Below are positions 15,413 through 25,100 of a DNA stretch of 64,000 nucleotides, piece after piece. How positions within the stretch are numbered: position 1 is the stretch's first letter; each line of letters begins with the position of its first letter. Under the pieces are notes generated by a model that saw nothing but the letters and a program-made list of their open reading frames with translations, searched no databases and was not told where the DNA came from. Source of the stretch: JAAYCI01 sp964370045 (GTDB lineage Bacteria; Bacillota; Clostridia; Oscillospirales; Ruminococcaceae); assembly GCA_964370045.1 (NCBI GenBank), contig CAYJGZ010000001.1, positions 124,001-188,000 of the forward strand. Reading direction: 5' to 3'. The translations under genes and the position numbers were made by a program.

Positions 15413-15475
15413 CCGTAGCGGACAATGCGTGAAACAAAAAAGCGTTTTTTGACAAAAGTAATTTAGTGTAATTAT

Positions 15476-15509
15476 GTGCGTGCCGCAGGCACACGCCTGT
15501 GGCACGCAC
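15476..15509 (+). promoter_or_regulatory. Hairpin between binding-protein and permease genes
   Basis: GTGCGTGCCGCAGG pairs over 14 bp with CCTGTGGCACGCAC around a 6-base loop. No U-run follows, so it is more likely a barrier that protects the upstream mRNA and lowers permease expression than a full terminator. Confidence 0.7.
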
Positions 15510-15602
15510 AAGCTTTGAAAAATATCACACCTTGGATATTTATACAACGGCGGGCAAAGAGCTTTGTTCGTCGTTGTGTGAATATCGGATGTGGAGGCAT
15601 CA

Positions 15603-16478
15603 ATGAGAACAAAAAGTAAAGCGGCACTGGGCTTGCTTGCGCCCGCACTGATAGTTCTTTTTATAATGACCTTTGTGCCCATGATATACACGGCTGTAAT
15701 AAGCTTGTTTGAGTATGACCTTAAAGCAGGCCCTGAACCGACGGCGTTTTTGGGGTTTGAGCAGTACATAAGTGCGTTTACCAATCCAACGTTCTGGCTT
15801 CGTGTGTGGACAACCGTTTCTTATACTGTAATATCAGTGAGCATTACAATAGTTTTGGGCATTGCGCTGGCTATGCTGCTACAAAAGACTAGCCGTATGC
15901 ACACTATTATGAAGATGGTGCTGATATTCCCCTATGCGATAAGCCCTGCAGTTAAGGGCTACCTGTGGCGCTTTATGCTTCAGGACGGCGGTATGCTGGA
16001 CAGTGCGCTGGATTTCCTGTTCCCCTTTGCGGAAGAGTTCATATGGCTTGCGGACGGAAACTCGGCGCTGTTCTTCCTTGCAACCACCGAAATTTGGGGC
16101 TGGACACCGCTTGTTGCGCTGATGTTTGTGGGTGCGCTGGGGCAGATTAGCCCCTCCATCTTTGAGGCGGCGGCGCTGGACGGCGTTAAGAACAGCCAGA
16201 TGTTCCGCTACATCACATTCCCCTTGCTACGTCCTGTGCTTGCGTCCACCACAGTGCTAAAGACAATCTTCTCGCTGAAGATGTACGACACTGTTGTGAC
16301 CATGACAGGCGGCGGCCCGGGCGAGGCGACACAGACAATCAACTTCTATATTTACCAGTCGGCCTTTAGGTTCCTAAACATGGGCTATGCAAGTGCGCTT
16401 GCGATTATAGTGGTGGCAATAGTGCTTGTTTTGGTATGGGTGTATGTGCGCACTAAAAAGAGAGAGGAGGCGAGATAG
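15603..16478 (+). CDS. Sugar ABC transporter permease (MalF/UgpA-like)
   Basis: A 291-residue inner-membrane permease with about six helices. The cytoplasmic coupling motif E-A-A...G appears as IFEAAALDGVKNSQMFRYITFPLLRPV near residue 190, where the ATPase docks. The ATG at 15603 is chosen because GGAGG lies 4-8 bases before it; a GTG at 15591 would overlap that site. It pairs with the next gene, which starts 1 base after its stop. The first helix starts at ALGLLAPALIVLFIM. No ATP-binding subunit gene is present, so a shared MsmK/UgpC-type ATPase encoded elsewhere is assumed. Confidence 0.92.
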   Translation: MRTKSKAALGLLAPALIVLFIMTFVPMIYTAVISLFEYDLKAGPEPTAFLGFEQYISAFTNPTFWLRVWTTVSYTVISVSITIVLGIALAMLLQKTSRMHTIMKMVLIFPYAISPAVKGYLWRFMLQDGGMLDSALDFLFPFAEEFIWLADGNSALFFLATTEIWGWTPLVALMFVGALGQISPSIFEAAALDGVKNSQMFRYITFPLLRPVLASTTVLKTIFSLKMYDTVVTMTGGGPGEATQTINFYIYQSAFRFLNMGYASALAIIVVAIVLVLVWVYVRTKKREEAR

Positions 16479-16479
16479 T

Positions 16480-17313
16480 ATGACAAAATCTCTTACAAAG
16501 CGCAGCCCTATAATGGTAGTGCTTGAAAAAATTATAGACGTAATTGTTCTTATAATGATTGTTGCACCTATCTTGCTGATAATTTGGACGGCGTTTAAGC
16601 CGAATATTGACTCCTTCACACTGGGTGCGCCAAACGGCCTGACGCTTGAAAACTACACCGACATTATGAGTGTGCAGTACAATGCAGGCGGTGCGTTCCT
16701 TAACTCGCTTATCATTGCATCCTTTACTACTGTTATTGTAGTGCCCATTGCGGTTATGTCCTCCTTTGCGTTTTCACGTATTAAGTTTAAGGCGAGTAAT
16801 TTGGTGCTGACATACGTGCTGGCGTGTCAGTTCCTGCCGCCCGTTGTGTACGCTATTCCTTATTTTAGCGTTATGCGTACCATGGGTCTTGTGGATACAC
16901 ACCTCGGCCTTATAATCATAAACCTTGCAACATGTGTGCCCTACTGCATATGGATTTTGCTGGGCTATGTGGACGCACTGCCCGCCGACATTGAGGAAGC
17001 GGCGTACGTGGACGGATGTAATCGAATGCAAGCGATGGTGAGAGTTACAGTGCCGCTGGTTATGCCCGGTATCCTTACCTCTACCGTTATGACATTTATC
17101 ATGTCCTGGAACGAGTTCCTGTTTGCGTCGGTTATGACCAGTGTGCGTGCACGTACGTTGCCCATTGCGCTCATGACCTCCTACACGAACGAGGGCCTAA
17201 AGTGGGGCTGGATGTGTGCGTTTGCAACACTGATTATCATCCCCGTGTTCTGTCTTGCGATGCCTATAAGAAAGCACTTTGTAAACGGCATCACGATGGG
17301 CTCGGACAAGTAA
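16480..17313 (+). CDS. Sugar ABC transporter permease (MalG/UgpE-like)
   Basis: A 277-residue inner-membrane permease, partner of the preceding one. Its EAA loop is ADIEEAAYVDGCNRMQAMVR near residue 175, followed by VTVPLVMPGILTS. The first helix is VIVLIMIVAPILLIIWTAF. The ATG at 16480 is one base after the stop of the upstream gene, with GAGAGGAGG just before, so the two are translated together. The C-terminus KHFVNGITMGSDK is typical of the MalG-type partner. A terminator at 17364 closes the transcript; no ATPase gene follows. Confidence 0.92.
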   Translation: MTKSLTKRSPIMVVLEKIIDVIVLIMIVAPILLIIWTAFKPNIDSFTLGAPNGLTLENYTDIMSVQYNAGGAFLNSLIIASFTTVIVVPIAVMSSFAFSRIKFKASNLVLTYVLACQFLPPVVYAIPYFSVMRTMGLVDTHLGLIIINLATCVPYCIWILLGYVDALPADIEEAAYVDGCNRMQAMVRVTVPLVMPGILTSTVMTFIMSWNEFLFASVMTSVRARTLPIALMTSYTNEGLKWGWMCAFATLIIIPVFCLAMPIRKHFVNGITMGSDK

Positions 17314-17363
17314 ACCGGCGGCATGAAGCTTTGCGTCGTTTTGCTCTGCTAAAAAGTATAGTC

Positions 17364-17403
17364 AAAATCCGTGCATACCATGATGTGTGTACGGATTTTT
17401 TTG
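17364..17403 (+). terminator. Terminator of the ABC importer operon
   Basis: AAAATCCGT pairs with ACGGATTTT, followed by a T-run on the plus strand, 51 bp after the second permease stop. Confidence 0.8.
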
Positions 17404-17523
17404 CGTTTTTGAAAAAAAGTGTATACTAAAGCGAGATTTTATGATAAAATGTGCACATGTGTACGAAATGTGTTAAATGACTCGAAGCTCAAATGCGGCA
17501 AGTGTACATGAGGAGGTAAGAAA

Positions 17524-17700
17524 ATGCGGGATGGATTTTACAGCAGGGGTAACTGTAGGCCGCTGTCCGAAAATGGACAGGAGTACAAGGGAAAGCCGAG
17601 TGTGCTGAAACATGCTTGGTGGACGGTAAGCATGGCTGCTTGTATGGGTGCGATGCTTATTGCGGGTGCTATGCGCTTTGGTAGGATGCGCACAGACTAA
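17524..17700 (+). CDS. Small membrane protein, 58 residues
   Basis: An ATG preceded by GAGGAGGTAAG at ideal spacing opens a 58-codon frame. The N-terminal half is polar (MRDGFYSRGNCRPLSENGQ...), then one hydrophobic helix from about residue 31 to 50 (AWWTVSMAACMGAMLIAGAM) and a short basic end RFGRMRTD. It has its own terminator at 17771. The strong ribosome site and terminator support a real gene despite its size. No family was recognised; it could be a regulatory peptide or a small membrane anchor. It lies between the importer operon and the 3D-domain gene. Confidence 0.65.
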   Translation: MRDGFYSRGNCRPLSENGQEYKGKPSVLKHAWWTVSMAACMGAMLIAGAMRFGRMRTD

Positions 17701-17770
17701 AGGCGAGCGCACCTGTAAAATAGTGGTAGTGTATCACCTACGTTGCAGGACAGTATACTAATGTAATATG

Positions 17771-17802
17771 CCTGTGTGTCACTTTTGGCACACGGGTTTT
17801 TT
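17771..17802 (+). terminator. Terminator after the small membrane protein gene
   Basis: CCTGTGTG pairs with CACACGGG (one G-T pair) and is followed by TTTTTT on the plus strand. Confidence 0.75.
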
Positions 17803-17919
17803 GTGTGAAAATACTGTACAAATAGCGAAAAAAATGGTATCGTATATGTACTAATAAGCAAATGTAGTTGTTTGCAGATTATTCTAAATATTTACGTATG
17901 ACTGAAGTGGAGAAGTATA

Positions 17920-18675
17920 ATGGACTTCAAAATGCGGGGGGAAGCTCTCGCTAAGATAGGCATATACCTTATAAGTAGCACGATGCTGTTTATTGCGCTG
18001 TTTGTGTGGCAGGATGCGCAGGTGTTTGAACAAAGCTATGTGCAGGCAACCGAGGTGTCCTTGGATGATATGCAGGTGAGTACCCCTGCAGAGGCCTTGC
18101 CATCGTCCTCTGTACAGCAGCAGCCACAAAGCTCTGCGCCCGCTGTACAGGATGCACAGGATTTGCCCGTGGAAGAGTTTATCACAGCGCCTTCGGTGAA
18201 GGATGCGCTCGTTCTTCAGGCGGAGAATAGGCCGAATATGCTGCCGAATTATATGCAGTTGCCACCCATAGAGGAGCAGCTTGTGCTACCTGCGGAAGAG
18301 TACTTGCAGGCGGAGGTTGCACGCCTTGAGGGGATGGGCGTGGGCTTTCCAAGCGAAATATCGCCCGAGTTTGTGGGGGATTTTCATGCGACTGCCTACT
18401 GCTGTGAGGTGTATCCGCACATATGTGGAGGCAACGGCGTAACAGCCAGCGGCACCGTGCCCACGCCGGGGCTAACCTGTGCGACAGACTGGGGGGTGCT
18501 GCCACCCGGCACATGGCTATTTATAGAGGATGTGGGCATAAGGCGTGTGGAGGACAGCGGAAGCGCTATTTTGGGCGCACGGCTGGACATTGCGGTGGAC
18601 ACCCATGTGAATGCGCTGGCGTGGCCGGGATTTGGCAGCCATAGGGTGTGGGTGCTCAGCTGGTCGGAGTGGTAA
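17920..18675 (+). CDS. Membrane-anchored 3D-domain protein (cell-wall enzyme-like)
   Basis: A 251-residue protein. An N-terminal helix (residues about 12-30, IGIYLISSTMLFIALFVW) anchors or exports it. A Ser/Gln/Pro-rich linker follows (about 45-90), and the last 95 residues form a 3D domain, named for three conserved aspartates: DFHATAYCC, then CATDWGVLPPGTWLFI, VEDSGSAILGARLDIAV and a final HVNALAWPGFGSHRV. 3D domains occur in lytic transglycosylase-like and resuscitation-promoting cell-wall proteins. Four cysteines in the domain start (AYCC, PHIC, LTC) could make disulfides outside the cell. GGAGAAG precedes the ATG. The partner wall enzyme is not known. Confidence 0.8.
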   Translation: MDFKMRGEALAKIGIYLISSTMLFIALFVWQDAQVFEQSYVQATEVSLDDMQVSTPAEALPSSSVQQQPQSSAPAVQDAQDLPVEEFITAPSVKDALVLQAENRPNMLPNYMQLPPIEEQLVLPAEEYLQAEVARLEGMGVGFPSEISPEFVGDFHATAYCCEVYPHICGGNGVTASGTVPTPGLTCATDWGVLPPGTWLFIEDVGIRRVEDSGSAILGARLDIAVDTHVNALAWPGFGSHRVWVLSWSEW

Positions 18676-19188
18676 AGTAGCCGATTTAGGCTGTGGGAGA
18701 TTACAAAAGCATTACAAAACATGATTTTTATGCTTTGCGATTCAAAAAGTACTACTTTTGGTGCTGTTATACGATGAAAAACCATTAAAATTATTCCATA
18801 AGTCAGTGTGTCGGATGAAGTGAGTGTGCAAAAAAAGTGCTTTGGCGAACGCCTCGCCTACCCGAGAGAACACGCTTTATGGACAAAAAACTACATATCT
18901 AAGAGTGTTATTTGCAGTTGCAGAATGTGGTGGAGGTGGAATGTGAAAAAGCATATCATCTTACGGCGGGCTCACAGGAAAAAAGGGCAGTGTTACCAAT
19001 CTGTGACTGTGCGGTGGTATAGTTGGAACATGATTAGTGCTTGGTAAGTGTGCGTTTTTCTAAATATTGCGGTTGCTTTGCCGCAGTAGGGCGAAAATCG
19101 TGCATTTTATGCCTTGAAGAAAAGGGTACAGATATTTGAGTTGCGGCCAAATGCTCAACCTTAGCCGATAGTGAGGAAGTGAATACTT
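18676..19188. other. Intergenic region before the large surface protein
   Basis: 513 bp. It contains a TGCGG/CCGCA hairpin near 19069-19086 and a TTGAG/CTCAA hairpin near 19136-19158 just before the ribosome site GAGGAAG. A frame at 18808-19047 lacks a ribosome site and is rich in Trp, Cys and Arg; it is not called. No known riboswitch was recognised. Confidence 0.4.
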
Positions 19189-22100
19189 ATGAAGAAAATG
19201 AAAAATTTGTACAGGGGTATTGCGGTGGTGGCGCTGACCATGGTGATGTTGGTGTCGCTTTTGCCCACTACGACCTTTGCAAATAACGTCTGGAGGGCTA
19301 CCTTCATGGTGGACGGTGCGGAGTATACCTCTGCGAGTGCCACAGAGGTGCCATCCGGGGAGGAAGGGGGCGCGAGCAGCTGGCAGTACGATGCTCCTAC
19401 ACAGCCTGCCGCCGGCGCAGGCCTGCCTGCGGGTATGCTGTTCAGCGGCTGGCTGGATGCGTCTGGCGCACCGGTGACGTTCCCCGTTGCGGCAACAGGG
19501 AGCGCTACTTTTAGCGCAGAGCTTGCAATAGACCCTGCATACACTCCTCCCAGTGCACCCACACAGCCTGCTGTTACGGCTACGTTCAAGCTTGCGGACG
19601 GCAGTGTGTTTGAGGGGCTTGAGAATGTTGCGCCCGCGCTGAATGCGGCAGGGGATGCGTATGTGTTTAATGCGCCCGCAAATGTTCCTGCCACAACCTT
19701 GTTTGCTGACGGACAGCAGTTTGCAAGCTGGGTAAATGCGGCAGATAATAGCGACGCAGTGTGGCCTTATGATGCAAATGCGGCCGAGGTAAGCGGCATA
19801 ACACATGTGGAGTTTGTGGCGACTACAAGCGCATACAGCCCCACACTTTCCTACAGCCAAAATGATGGTGGAACTGTTACTGCCGTGGGAAGCGCACAGG
19901 TTGAGGCAGGTGCAGTACTAAATACGCTTTTGCCCGACGCAGCAGCGTTTGGCGTAAGCGAGATAGACTACTGGACGGATGCAAACGGCCTGAAAATAGA
20001 GGACACCTCTGCAGTGGTGATGCCCAATGCGGATACAACCTACATCGCCGTGTTAAATGCGCAGAGCCTGCCCCAGCTGGGAGCGGCTGCGCCATCTCCT
20101 GTGAATACCTCGGCAGGCAAGCTTGAGCCAACAAGGGAGATTTTGACACAGCTGTTTCCGCAAATCGTGCTGGATGTTTCCGAGACGACAAGCGGCGGCA
20201 GTGGATACGGCTATATCCGCGGTAGCTTTACGCTGGAAAACAGCGGCTATGTAGAGGATGTCACCTTTAGGGTGCAAGCCACATCCAACGACCCCACAAA
20301 CCCGAACTTGCACGTAAACCTTGCGGATGGCATGGGTGGCGGCAATGCGAGCTACAACGTGAGCAATGATGCGACAAACGGCAACTTTATCGACATTACA
20401 GTTGGCAAAATCGAGAGCCTTTCGGGTGTTTCGGGCGCTAACGACTATGCGACGTTTGGCTTTAACATCGACAACTACACAACCCCGATAGGCACTACCG
20501 CAACGTTTGAGATAGTTAGCGTAAGTGCGACGGACAGCAGCGGCAATGTTGTGACGCTGACACGTGGCGACTGGAAAGCCCCCGTGCAGTATCCCAGCGA
20601 AGCGAACATGGATGTCGGCCTTTTGGTGACCACCGACAACTCGTGGAGGTTTGTGCCCATGGGCGGCACCGAAACCCCCGTGCAAAATCCGCTTACCACC
20701 GTAACACGCACAGAGGGCGACGGCCTTGGCGGAACAAGAATTTACACCCCTGCGGTGGACGCTTTGCCCAGTGTTACACTGCGCGTAGAGACAGCACCAC
20801 AGACAACAAACTATGTTGATGCGACAGCCCTGCGCTTTGAGCTAATGCTCGAAGCTACCGGCGATGTGGCTATTCCGCAGGCGATAGAAACATTGCTTGC
20901 CGGTGCAAATAGCAGTAGCCCTAAAGTGCTGTATGATGGCAGTAGCCTTGTGGCAGGAATGGAGGACTTCCTCGATTACTTCCACATGGACTTCACAGGT
21001 ACTCTGTACGAAGGCTGGAAAATAGAGCTGTGGATGGACGGCGGTGTGCTGAATTTCCGCTTTACACGTAGCGACATGAATGCAGGTGCGGCGGCCGCTG
21101 TGCGCCTTATCACACCTGTGATTACGGTAAAGCAGTTTGAGTTTGAGAATGTTATAGCAAACGATGCACGCAGTGGCGGCTACACGATTAGCTATGTGAG
21201 CGATGCAACTAAGAGCTTCTTTGAGGTTCCAGGCGTGAGCTTGGACGCAAGCGGCGTGCCTGTGAGCATCAACAGCGTCAGCCGTGCTATTGCCGAGGGT
21301 GGCAATGCGAGCGTGAATATTGAGCTGACGGAGATTGCAGACCCCACAAAGCAGGTAGAAGAGCTGCTAACCAACGTGCAGAAAAACTATGTGCCGTGGG
21401 AATACCTTTCCACAGGCTACAATGCCACCACCCCTCAGTACGGCACCGAGGCTGGCGACGGCCACCCCATGCGCAACACAATATCCAACTATGATGTTGT
21501 GAGCACACAAGACCCAAATCTGAGCACAGACGCAGGCCGCATATGGTTTGTGTGGAACTGGCAGGTGGGCGCGGACGGTGTTGTACTGCCGAGCGCTGTG
21601 ACCGAGCTTGAAATACGTGAGACAAACAGCGGCGCAACAACCCCCTCCAACGATATAGACAACCCCAACGATAAAGCTGGATGGAACCCGTCTGAAATCA
21701 CACCGCTGGCCTTTAAGCTTCCTGTGGTTGATGCAAACACCGAGTGGGAGCTGGTGCTGACATTCGATGACAAGAGCACCGAGACTATTACAAAGGCGGA
21801 TGCGGCCACAGCGGCATACCCCACAGATGCGGACGGCAGGCAGATTGTAATGCTTGCGGCAGGCAAGAATCTGACGAATTTTTCGCTGAAGTATACAAAG
21901 AGCGCAGGCAGTACCGATGCCATCACCATAACAAACGAGATGCAGGTGATGTTTGAGCTTCTTGATACACACACAGCTACAGGCCCCATTTACAACAACT
22001 CGTTTATAAGCGTTGCATACGAGCAAAGCGGCGGTGGCACCAATACCCAAAATGTGGAGCGTGCCGGGCTGGTAAACGTAGTGGGTCAGGGCTCCGGCGT

Positions 22101-25100
22101 GCTGATATACGGCGACGTGAGGCTGGAAACACAGTTCCGCCGATACACCGGCGTGGACGGATGGACAGGCTCTCAGTACACGGGCAACTACTCCACATTT
22201 TTCTGGAACGAGCCGCTGTCCATAGAGGTGGCGGGAGGTCTGTTCGGCTCGATGGACGACCTGCACAACCCCACGTATATTGTGGAGCTGCCGGATAATG
22301 TGGCGCTGGACCCCGTGGCGCTGACAGGATACCCAAATGCGGGCGATACGGTGTATTCCTCTACCTCGTGGAATGCGGCAAACGGTAGTGTTGAAAACGG
22401 AGTAGTGTACAATGTACAGCAGTATACAGCCGATACAAGCGGCGGTGTGCGTGATATGACCATGTCCGCATTCAGCGGAAACGTCAAGATAGAGCTGTAC
22501 AATGAGTTTGGCACTCCCGACGGTAAAATTGTGAGCGACCTCTCGCTTGCAAGATATGTTGCGGTTACTTTTGAGGGTGAGACATTAGATGCAAGCACAA
22601 ACGAAGGATTTATCTTTAATATTCCGGTAAGGGTTACCGAAAGCGTTAAATCCGAGCACTACTACCCCACGTACGCCGCACTTACCGGATATGCGAATGC
22701 AGGGGATACCACGCGTACACACATTGCGCTGAATCGTCAGTATCAGGCAGGCGGTGACTGGAACAGCACCACCTCCACCGACAACCAGCTGACCATAGGT
22801 GGCACTCACGATAGTTACGAGTTTCCAAATGCGGTGAACGGTGGTAAAGGTCACCCGGATACCCAGTACGATACTGTAAACGGAAACCCCGTGAACTTTG
22901 TGGTGGACAAGACAAGCCTTAGGACTGTTGGGTTCTCTCGAGAGCTGGAGCTTACCAAAAGCGTCACCATGCCCGCAGGTGCAACAACGTTGTACGAGGG
23001 CGATACGGTGGATTATACCATCGATGTGAGAATGTCCGACGTAGGTGGGCTGATACCCTCCTTAGCGGGCAATGAAGCGTCCATATTCGACATACCCGAC
23101 TACACACTGTATCAGATGACGGATATGTTGCCTGCCGGACAGAGCGTGCAGGATGCAAGCATTGTTGTGGAGCTATCCGGGGTGACGGTGGATTCCTCGA
23201 AGTACAGCGTGCTAAAGAGAAATGTGACAAACGAAAACGGCGATACAGTGCAGATGATTGCGCTGGAGTTTAGCGGCGGCCTTGTGATAGAGTATGGCAA
23301 GCATGTCACAGTGAGCTACAAAGCAACACAGGATAGTGTGGACTTTTTGCAGGCTTCGGGCAAGTTTACCTCTATCGAGTACAACACAGTCTCCATTTTC
23401 TACAATGCGGCGGATACAGGCATTGAGAGTGGCAAGGGTGATGTGAAGGGCACATATGCAAGCGAAAGCAGCAATGCCGTGCTGGCAGAGTGGTGGAACG
23501 GATACACCTTTAATGCAGGCACAAGCGTACAGGGCACACCGCTGACACGTGCGGATATGACCCGACTTGAGGCTCGTGTTCAGGTACAGGTAAGCGATAA
23601 GCGCATTGCGCCCGGCATAAACAAGATTGCTGTTGGCACTAACGACTACAACATGCAAAATTCAGGCGTTGACGTGACGTGGAGCCTCACTGCGTACAAC
23701 GGTGCCGAGGCAGACCTTGACATGGGCAGCTACTATGTGGTGGATGTGTTGCCGTATGGCGTGAGCTACACGGGCGTGCCCGCAGGATACGAAGCACCCA
23801 CAACAATATACACAAACACAAACCAGCAGCAGGTGCTGGTGTGGGAGATGAGCGCCCTTAAAAAGGGTGAAAGCGTAGAGCTGCGCATTAACACCCATAT
23901 CGACTCCGTCGTGTTTGGCAGTGCGACCAACTACTCCTATATCGTTCCTACAGAGTATTTCTCACCCGATAGTGTAGCACTTGTGGCTGCAGGCTCTACG
24001 GAGACACATGGCACACACCTGTACGGAAATGATGCGGTGCTGCTGCGTAGCCTGCCCACAACCGATGCGAACGCCGCCGCCACAGTGAATGCTATAAGCG
24101 GACGTGCTGCCGTGCAGGAAATTGAGACGGTGAACCTTCTTAACAGCATGAGGGCACGTGCGTACAAAGAGGTGGTAAACGAGGCGGGCACAGACAGCCG
24201 CACAAGCGCAACGCCGCTGGACACCATGCTGGTGAGCCGTGGCGAGGTGGTGACGTTTAACTACTACCTGTCCAACGAGGGCACAAACCAAAACATGCCC
24301 TACTACGATGTTGAGTTTTATGATGTACTGCCTTGGGTGAACGACTCCTACCTCACAAACGACCGCGACCGTAACTCCGGCTGGAATCTCTTTATGGAGT
24401 TTCCGAGTGACCTCGGCAATGTGGTGACGGTGCAAAGGCAAAAGATAGACGGCACGCTGATTGATACCTTAGAGTACGGCGTTGACTACAATGTGATGCT
24501 GTCAGACAGCGAGCCGGGCATTGGATATGATGCGCTGAAAAATCACCCTGCGTGGGTGGACTTGGCAAACTGGGATGTGCAAAACCGCACCCCGAGAGCC
24601 TTCGGCGTGGACCTGAGCGATAGCTACACGCTGGGAGCAGGCGAAAGGCTTGTTATCACATGGAAGATGGAAGTGCCCAACCTGCCTGCGGTGTACGTTA
24701 CCTCCCAGGCGTACAACTCCGCTTCCTTTGGCTTCAAACAGCGTCAGGGCACTACCGCAAGAACAAGCGACGCATGGTTTAGCGGCGAGCCTGAAAAGGT
24801 TGGCATACATGTGACCGACGCAGTGCCCGAGGGACTTTCGCTGACTGTGCAAAAGACGCTGACAGACTCCCGTGTGACAGGCTCTGCGGAGTTTGACTTT
24901 AGGCTGGAGCGCTTTGAATCGGGCAACTGGAATGCGTTTGAGCTGAACCGTGGCCAATACAGTAATATTGCGCTGAGCGGTGCACTGGATGACAGTGAAT
25001 ACCGCGCCGATACGCTGAATACCCAGCTTCATGGTATGTTTAGCATTGAGCTGGAAAGCGGCGTAGGCGCTGTGGGCGGTACTATTTCCGGCCTGCCCGA

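Noticed and set aside
14030..15784. A 584-codon open frame on the minus strand
   Set aside because: It lies fully opposite the importer lipoprotein gene and the start of the first permease gene, has no ribosome site, and is Cys- and His-rich, typical of an antisense shadow.
18808..19047. A 79-codon plus-strand frame before the surface protein gene
   Set aside because: It begins with GTG without a ribosome site, is rich in Trp, Cys and Arg, and shows no family likeness.
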